This document shows positions 6,475-10,382 of a stretch of DNA of 10,382 bases, in pieces. The position numbers were made by a program, and so were the translations under genes. This DNA comes from Planctomycetota bacterium (GTDB lineage: Bacteria > Planctomycetota > Phycisphaerae > Sedimentisphaerales > Anaerobacaceae). The DNA is taken from positions 1-10,382 of the forward strand of contig JAGLTN010000111.1 of NCBI GenBank assembly GCA_023135255.1, read 5' to 3'. Under the pieces are notes generated by a model. That model was not told the DNA's origin. It saw only the letters and a list, made by a program, of their open reading frames with translations, and searched no databases. Every line of letters starts with the position of its first letter. Within the stretch, counting starts at the first letter, position 1.

Positions 6475-7596
6475 ATGAAAGTTAATTTATCCAGGCCTGA
6501 TATTACAGAAAGAGAGATCGAAGCGGTTTGTGAGGTTTTGCGAAGTCCGAACCTTTCGCTTGGGCCTAAGCTGGGTGAATTTGAGCGGGCTTTTACCGAA
6601 TATACAGGCAGGAAACGTGCGGTAGCGGTTAACAGCGGTACCAGCGGTATGCATTTGAGTATGCTGGCTTTAGGTATCGGCGAGGGTGATGAGGTTATCA
6701 CAACGCCTTTTACTTTTATCGCAACAGTGACTACAGTAATGATGGCGGGTGCTAAGCCGGTGTTTGTTGATATTGACCCGGTTACGATGAATCTGGATCA
6801 TACAAAGATCGAAGAAAAGATCACTGATAAGACCAAGGCTATTTTGCCTATCGAGACTTTTGGCAATCCTGCGTATTTTGATAAATATCTTGAAATCGCT
6901 CGTAAGCACAATCTGTATCTTATTGAGGACAGCTGTGAAGCTTTGGGTTCTGCTTTGAACGGCAAAAAGGCGGGGACTTTCGGCGATATGAGCTTTTTTG
7001 CTTTTTACCCTAACAAGCAGATCACTACCGGAGAGGGTGGTATTATTATTACCGATAATGACCAGTGGGCGGATATGTGTGTTTCGCTACGTAACCAGGG
7101 CAGGAGTGCAGGCGGCGGTTGGCTTAGTCATGCCAGGTTAGGTTATAATTTCAGACTTAGCGATATTAACTGTGCTTTGGGGATTGTTCAGCTTTCGAGG
7201 CTTGATGAATTTAAAGCTAAGAGAAAAGAAGTGGCGAGGTATTATCAGCAACTGCTGGCGGACGAGGACAGACTGATAGTTCCTGCTGTAGGCGAAAGTG
7301 TTGATATGAGCTGGTTCGTTTTTGTTGTGCGGATAAAAAATATTACTCTGGAAAAACGTAACCAGGTATTAATGGATATGCATGAAGAGGGGATACAGGT
7401 CAGCAACTATTTTGCCCCGGTGCATTTACAGCCATTTATGGTTGATAAGTTTGGCTATAAGGTTGGCGATTTCCCTGTGACTGACGCGACATGCAATTGT
7501 ACGATAGCACTTCCATTCCATAATAACCTTGCGAAAGAGGATGCAGAGCTGGTTTGTGAGACTTTGAAAAAAGTGCTCGATAAGAATCAGGTTTAG
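6475..7596 (+). CDS. DegT/DnrJ/EryC1/StrS-family PLP-dependent aminotransferase
   Basis: This 373-aa protein has the usual family length. AGGAG sits 5 nt before the ATG. 'SLGPKLGEFERAFTEYTG' (28-45) is the substrate-entry region. 'NSGTSGMHL' (53-61) binds the cofactor phosphate. 'EDSCEALGS' (151-159) contains D152, which contacts the PLP ring nitrogen. 'FYPNKQITTGEGG' (177-189) contains K181, the Schiff-base lysine. 'YNFRLSDINCALG' (224-236) is the family's C-terminal signature. These enzymes transfer an amino group, usually from glutamate, to a keto-sugar nucleotide for amino sugars of surface polysaccharide, glycan or natural products. The nearby genes give no pathway, so the sugar is unknown. 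The usual His-x-x-G after strand 5 reads 'ETFGNP' here. It appears monocistronic, followed by a strong terminator at 7652-7681. Confidence 0.95.
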   Translation: MKVNLSRPDITEREIEAVCEVLRSPNLSLGPKLGEFERAFTEYTGRKRAVAVNSGTSGMHLSMLALGIGEGDEVITTPFTFIATVTTVMMAGAKPVFVDIDPVTMNLDHTKIEEKITDKTKAILPIETFGNPAYFDKYLEIARKHNLYLIEDSCEALGSALNGKKAGTFGDMSFFAFYPNKQITTGEGGIIITDNDQWADMCVSLRNQGRSAGGGWLSHARLGYNFRLSDINCALGIVQLSRLDEFKAKRKEVARYYQQLLADEDRLIVPAVGESVDMSWFVFVVRIKNITLEKRNQVLMDMHEEGIQVSNYFAPVHLQPFMVDKFGYKVGDFPVTDATCNCTIALPFHNNLAKEDAELVCETLKKVLDKNQV

Positions 7597-7651
7597 GGTA
7601 TAAACCATATTACAGGCTGATAATTTTTGTCAGCTTAAATCAGATATCAAG

Positions 7652-7681
7652 CAGTAAGGCTTAGGCTTTGCTGTTTTTTTT
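7652..7681 (+). terminator. Rho-independent terminator of the aminotransferase gene
   Basis: CAGTAAGGC (7652-7660) pairs with GCTTTGCTG (7665-7673) over nine pairs, two of them G-U, around a TTAG loop. Eight T follow directly (7674-7681). A smaller GCTGA...TCAGC hairpin lies just upstream near 7616-7634 without a T-tract. Confidence 0.88.
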
Positions 7682-7846
7682 GTTGGGAGGTCCGAATAAA
7701 GAGGGTGTTTTTGTGTATCAGGTAAGGTAGTGGGATAGATTTCAAAAATTACCAATAGAAATTTTGCAGTTGGTGGTTTGTATATTAAGGTTTTGGTAGT
7801 GAGGATGAAAGATATTATGTTGGCTCTCTTTAGGGGGATCTGAAAA

Positions 7847-8101
7847 ATGATGAAGCTTATATTTTTGGTTTTGATTTATTGTGCGGGATTTGCAACGGCG
7901 ATTTATATGACAACGCCCGCGACGGCAGAGGCAGGAGATTCGTATCAGGGGCAGTTGAATTCAGCACCGGCAATATCGCCTGAAACGGCACAGAAGATAA
8001 ATGTTGGGATGCAAATGTGTGTTGATGTCAGCAAAGATGTGGCGGTCAGTGCCAGCGAGTATATCAAGAACAAATTAAAAGAAAGGGACGTTGAGGGGTA
8101 G
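7847..8101 (+). CDS. Small exported or membrane-anchored protein of unknown function
   Basis: This is an 84-aa protein. AGGGGGA precedes the first ATG by 8 nt, a good ribosome site, which supports it as a real gene. Residues 3-21 are a hydrophobic segment ('LIFLVLIYCAGFATAIYM'). 'TTPATAEA' follows and could be a signal peptidase site, so the mature part would be about 55 residues; uncleaved, it would be a single-pass anchor. The rest holds one Cys ('MQMCVDVSKD') and an amphipathic, charged C-terminal helix ('YIKNKLKERDVEG'). It is bracketed by two terminator-like hairpins and so seems to be a single-gene transcript; no convincing promoter could be picked. No known domain is recognised. Confidence 0.7.
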   Translation: MMKLIFLVLIYCAGFATAIYMTTPATAEAGDSYQGQLNSAPAISPETAQKINVGMQMCVDVSKDVAVSASEYIKNKLKERDVEG

Positions 8102-8174
8102 TATGGTTAGTGGTGCAATTATTGTGTAATCAATACGAGCTTATGTTAAAAATTGCTAACACATAATACTCTTA

Positions 8175-8215
8175 GGCCGTGGACTACTAATCGGGTTCAC
8201 GGCCGCTCCTTTTTT
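8175..8215 (+). terminator. Terminator-like hairpin after the small exported protein gene
   Basis: GGCCGTGGA (8175-8183) pairs with TTCACGGCC (8196-8204) over nine pairs (one G-U) with a 12-nt loop. Six T (8210-8215) follow after the 5-nt spacer GCTCC. The spacer makes it less than ideal, but it sits 74 nt after the stop codon. The minus strand has no matching T-tract. Confidence 0.65.
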
Positions 8216-8263
8216 CATTTCTAATTATCATTTGGTGTTTTTAATTTTCTAATTGAGTCAAGG

Positions 8264-8980
8264 CTAATCGGTAAGGTCTATGAGCCAGGTGTCTGGGAGT
8301 TTTGTTTTTATTATCTCAGCAGTGAGGTTTAGCCACTTGGTTTTTTCGATTATTATGCCGTCATTGCTTGCGATGATCCTGTCGGAGTTTACCAGGTCTT
8401 TATCAGGCGAGTTTGAAAGTTCTATTTTCCATTGCCAGTTGTTTTCCTTTGCCATTTCTTCGATCATTTTTTTGAGTCGGCCACTGTTTGATACAGGCCT
8501 ATCGAAGAGCCAGATTATATCTTCGAGGCAATTTTCATTGAGGAAATCGGCTATTAGTTTTATTGCGGGTATTGTTTCAGAGACTTTTTTATATGAGCCA
8601 TGTATTGAAGCCAGGTCTTTGTAACATCCAGATCGTGTTTTTAAGATGAGTCCATTACTCATTGCTGCTTCGATAGAAATCAAAGTGTTATATCCGTCGA
8701 TCGCTATTGGTTTGTTGGCTGTTTGTGTGAGTTGGATTTGGTTTTGCTTTATTTGTGCGAGTTGCTGGTCGCTACATGCAGCTCTCATTACCGCTAACCT
8801 TTGCCTTTCGGTCAGGGAGAATTTGTCGGCGACGAATTTAAGTGAGCTTTTAGATGCGTAGCCTTTGGTTAGCAACAGGGAAACATCGGCGACGGCGGTG
8901 CGCAGTTTCGGCAGCTGGTCTGGAGCAAATAATTTTTTATCCTTAGGATTCGGGCCTCGATGTGTTCTTTTGTCAACCAT
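8264..8980 (-). CDS. DUF434/DUF5616 two-domain protein, putative PIN/NYN-like nuclease
   Basis: This 238-aa cytoplasmic protein starts at the ATG at 8980. AGGGA lies 9 nt upstream, and the conserved block begins just after ('THRGPNPKDKKLF'); an upstream ATG at 9040 would add 20 unrelated residues. Residues about 5-75 are helical and match DUF434 by recall ('RGPNPKDKKLFAPDQLPKLR', 'YASKSSLKFVADKFSLTERQR', 'RAACSD'). Residues about 90-235 fit DUF5616. 'IDGYNTLI' (94-101), 'WLFDRPVSNSG' (157-167), 'NSDRIIASNDG' (198-208) place D95, D160, D200 and D207 at ends of predicted strands, as in PIN/NYN metal-dependent ribonucleases ('DGYN' is typical of YacP-like NYN proteins). The nuclease role is inference from this pattern. 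It is divergent from an RNase Z gene with closely packed promoters, which fits an RNA-processing role. Confidence 0.82.
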   Translation of the reverse strand: MVDKRTHRGPNPKDKKLFAPDQLPKLRTAVADVSLLLTKGYASKSSLKFVADKFSLTERQRLAVMRAACSDQQLAQIKQNQIQLTQTANKPIAIDGYNTLISIEAAMSNGLILKTRSGCYKDLASIHGSYKKVSETIPAIKLIADFLNENCLEDIIWLFDRPVSNSGRLKKMIEEMAKENNWQWKIELSNSPDKDLVNSDRIIASNDGIIIEKTKWLNLTAEIIKTKLPDTWLIDLTD

Positions 8981-9011
8981 AAGCGTTAATCCCTGATAAA
9001 AACATGGTTCT

Positions 9012-9040
9012 ATGATAAAACATGCAGTGTATTTATACAA
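9012..9040 (-). promoter_or_regulatory. Possible promoter of the DUF434/DUF5616 gene
   Basis: On the minus strand TATCAT (9012-9017, five of six -10 matches) lies 17 nt downstream of a weak -35, TTGTAT (9035-9040). The start would be near 9005, with a leader of about 25 nt. An alternative -10, TATAAA (9032-9037), lacks a good -35. Confidence 0.35.
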
Positions 9041-9058
9041 GGGTCAGGCAAAAACAAA

Positions 9059-9087
9059 TTGACATAAAGGCGTATCAATTCTACTAT
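9059..9087 (+). promoter_or_regulatory. Sigma70-type promoter of the RNase Z-like gene
   Basis: A perfect TTGACA (9059-9064) is followed by exactly 17 nt and TACTAT (9082-9087, five of six matches). Transcription would begin near 9094, leaving a leader of about 28 nt that holds the AGGA ribosome site 5 nt before the ATG. Confidence 0.75.
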
Positions 9088-9121
9088 CAGGGGGTTAATT
9101 TGTGTTTTTTAGGATAATAAT

Positions 9122-9973
9122 ATGCCGAGTCACAGACTTGCAAAAATAGAAGTAGAAGGTTTGGAAATTATCGGCTATTCGATAGCTGGTGAAGAAACTG
9201 TCATAGCGATGCCTGGGTTGGATGTTTGTTTTGATATCGGTAAGGCTCCGGATCAGGTGATCTCGATTAATAATGTATTGTTGACCCATGGGCATATGGA
9301 CCATGCAGCGGGGCTGGCTTATTATTTGTCGCATCGCAATTTCTGCGGGATAGCGGATGGAACGGTTGTGGCTCCTGCGGGTCTTATCAGACCTATCCAA
9401 CAGATTATTGATGCATGGGGCAGGCTTGACGGCAATGAAGTGCCGGCTAATCTTGTTTCAGTTGCCCCGGGTGATGAATTTAAGATCAAACCTAATCTTT
9501 TTGCCAGAGTGTTTCCGGTAAAGCATTCGAGAGGGTCGGTGGGGTATACGGTAATTGAAAAACGTAAGAAGATAAAGCCTGAATATGCCGGGCTTAATGG
9601 GCCTCAAATCGTAGAGCTTAAAAAGCAGGGCGTTGTGATTGATAACCCGGTTGAGTTGCCGATAGTAACATATCTTGGTGACAGCCAATGTGTTGATTAT
9701 TCTCAGCTGGACTATGTTGCCAAGAGCAAAATACTAATTACAGAATGTACTTTCTTTGAAGACGATCATATTGACCGAGCAAAAGCGGGCAGGCATATTC
9801 ATATAGATAATTTTTCCAGGCTGCTTGAAAATATGGATAATGAGCATATTGTGCTTATCCATACGACCCAGCGGACGCCTTTGCGGATGGTTCGTAAGAA
9901 ACTCAAGGAAACTTTGCCGGCTGATATTTATAAAAAAGTTATACTGCTTATGGACCGTAAGAATATTCAGTGA
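9122..9973 (+). CDS. Metallo-beta-lactamase-fold RNase Z (tRNA 3' endonuclease), short plant-like type
   Basis: This 283-aa cytoplasmic protein carries the full RNase Z set of metal ligands. 'LLTHGHMDHAAGL' gives H56, H58, D60, H61; 'PVKHSRGSVGY' gives H135; 'YLGDSQ' gives D187; 'ECTFFEDD' is the strand before 'GRHIHIDNF' (H225, H227); 'VLIHTTQRT' gives H247. RNase Z cuts tRNA precursors at the 3' end. The N-terminus lacks the usual 'GTG-x-x-P' start and instead reads 'VEGLEIIGYSIAGEETVI' then 'LDVCFDIGKAPDQ'. Together with 'KPEYAGLNGPQIVELKKQGV' (152-171) and the HIHI motif, this recalls the short plant tRNase Z (TRZ1 type) rather than E. coli Rnz; that likeness is from memory. The last motif is HTTQRT where HFSARY is usual, so activity may differ. 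It has its own promoter and is divergent from the DUF434/DUF5616 gene. Confidence 0.88.
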   Translation: MPSHRLAKIEVEGLEIIGYSIAGEETVIAMPGLDVCFDIGKAPDQVISINNVLLTHGHMDHAAGLAYYLSHRNFCGIADGTVVAPAGLIRPIQQIIDAWGRLDGNEVPANLVSVAPGDEFKIKPNLFARVFPVKHSRGSVGYTVIEKRKKIKPEYAGLNGPQIVELKKQGVVIDNPVELPIVTYLGDSQCVDYSQLDYVAKSKILITECTFFEDDHIDRAKAGRHIHIDNFSRLLENMDNEHIVLIHTTQRTPLRMVRKKLKETLPADIYKKVILLMDRKNIQ

Positions 9974-9979
9974 TAATTT

Positions 9980-10382
9980 TTATAATGCAGGTCTTGACTG
10001 GGTCAGGCAGAGATCGACAAGTTCATCGATCACGGCGGTTCCGGCACACATTACTTTATCTGCGCCGCCCCAGTATATTTTTACGGTTCCGTCGTCTTCG
10101 GGCACAGCTGCGCAGCTGAAGACTACGTTGTGAACATATCCGACGATCTCCCACGGGTCCTCTGGTTGAAGTATCCATCTGTCACCAACGCCTAATATTA
10201 TTTCTGGCTCATCAAGTTTGTGCAGTGCAGCTCCGAGTCTGTAAATGCAACCATCCATCGTTGGAAATACGCCGTGATAAATTTCTAACCATCCTTTGTC
10301 TGTTTTGATAGGCGGTGCACCCGGGCCTATTTTCATTTCATCCCAGTGGTATTTTACGGGCTTCATTACGAGCTGTGAATTG
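9980..10382 (-). CDS. GH130-family glycoside phosphorylase, C-terminal part (5' end outside the window)
   Basis: The reading frame is open to the right edge and ends at the stop at 9980. The in-frame ATG at 10366 is internal, since the frame continues upstream with residues N-S-Q-L-V. About 134 C-terminal residues are visible. 'WDEMKIGPGAPPIKTDKGWLEIYHGV' (split over two blades) is the GH130 signature whose His is involved in phosphate binding. 'PEDPWEIVGYVHNVVFSCAAV' and 'IYWGGADKVMCAGTA' match the last blades of the five-bladed propeller. Family members phosphorolyse beta-1,2- or beta-1,4-mannosides, or hydrolyse them in some subgroups; the subtype cannot be set without the catalytic Asp in the missing half. 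It converges on the RNase Z gene with only 6 nt between the stops and no hairpin. Confidence 0.92.
   Translation of the reverse strand, partial: NSQLVMKPVKYHWDEMKIGPGAPPIKTDKGWLEIYHGVFPTMDGCIYRLGAALHKLDEPEIILGVGDRWILQPEDPWEIVGYVHNVVFSCAAVPEDDGTVKIYWGGADKVMCAGTAVIDELVDLCLTQSRPAL

Noticed and set aside
8175..8215. Hairpin considered as a riboswitch for a downstream gene
   Set aside because: The next plus-strand gene is about 900 nt away with its own promoter, and no known riboswitch core is present; a terminator is simpler.
8264..9040. Longer form of the DUF434/DUF5616 protein starting at 9040
   Set aside because: The extra 20 residues overlap the likely promoter and lie before the conserved block; the 8980 start has the ribosome site.
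9980..10366. Reading the right-edge gene as a complete 128-aa protein starting at 10366
   Set aside because: The frame stays open to the window edge and the visible part is the C-terminal portion of a GH130 propeller, so the ATG is internal.

Overview
The window reads as an AT-rich bacterial chromosome segment with a Planctomycetota flavour, most likely the Phycisphaerae/Sedimentisphaerales side. This is an inference from the gene set: an ECF sigma/anti-sigma pair led by a secreted protein, an M42 peptidase, a GH130 phosphorylase, a DUF434/DUF5616 protein, a degenerate HD protein and small exported proteins. No rRNA, tRNA, phage, IS or CRISPR signal was seen. Several genes have near-consensus sigma70-type promoters (TTGACA-like box, 17-nt spacer), so housekeeping-type transcription seems to dominate.

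Left part (1-3025, all minus strand). A short operon starts at a good promoter (2997-3025). It runs through a secreted protein of unknown function (2958-2011), an ECF sigma factor (2023-1433, overlapping the previous gene by 13 nt) and a one-TM zinc-finger-type anti-sigma factor (1421-849). After a 115-nt gap comes an exported C45-type Ntn-hydrolase/acyltransferase that runs off the left edge (733-1). The envelope protein, sigma factor and anti-sigma factor look like one signalling unit.

Middle part (3026-6254). A non-coding stretch of about 320 nt precedes an HD-fold protein that has lost its key metal-binding residues (minus, 4030-3347). Divergent from it is a lipoprotein (plus, 4248-5132) with NGDI-type repeats, five of them at an exact 18-residue period, implying a beta-solenoid. 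A bidirectional terminator (5147-5176) separates it from a convergent M42 aminopeptidase with a complete metal site (minus, 6254-5196).

Right part (6255-10382). A DegT/DnrJ-type PLP aminotransferase (6475-7596) ends at a strong terminator. A small exported or membrane-anchored protein (7847-8101) follows, with its own hairpin. Then comes a divergent pair with back-to-back promoters: a DUF434/DUF5616 protein with a PIN/NYN-like 'IDGYN' motif (minus, 8980-8264) and a metallo-beta-lactamase-fold RNase Z that resembles the short plant tRNase Z type (plus, 9122-9973). This pairing hints at RNA processing. The C-terminal part of a GH130 glycoside phosphorylase (minus, 9980 to the right edge) converges on the RNase Z gene with a 6-nt gap.

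No clear new multi-gene defence or mobile system is visible. The best leads are the divergent nuclease-like pair, the secreted-protein/sigma/anti-sigma unit, the metal-site-less HD protein and the 18-residue solenoid lipoprotein.
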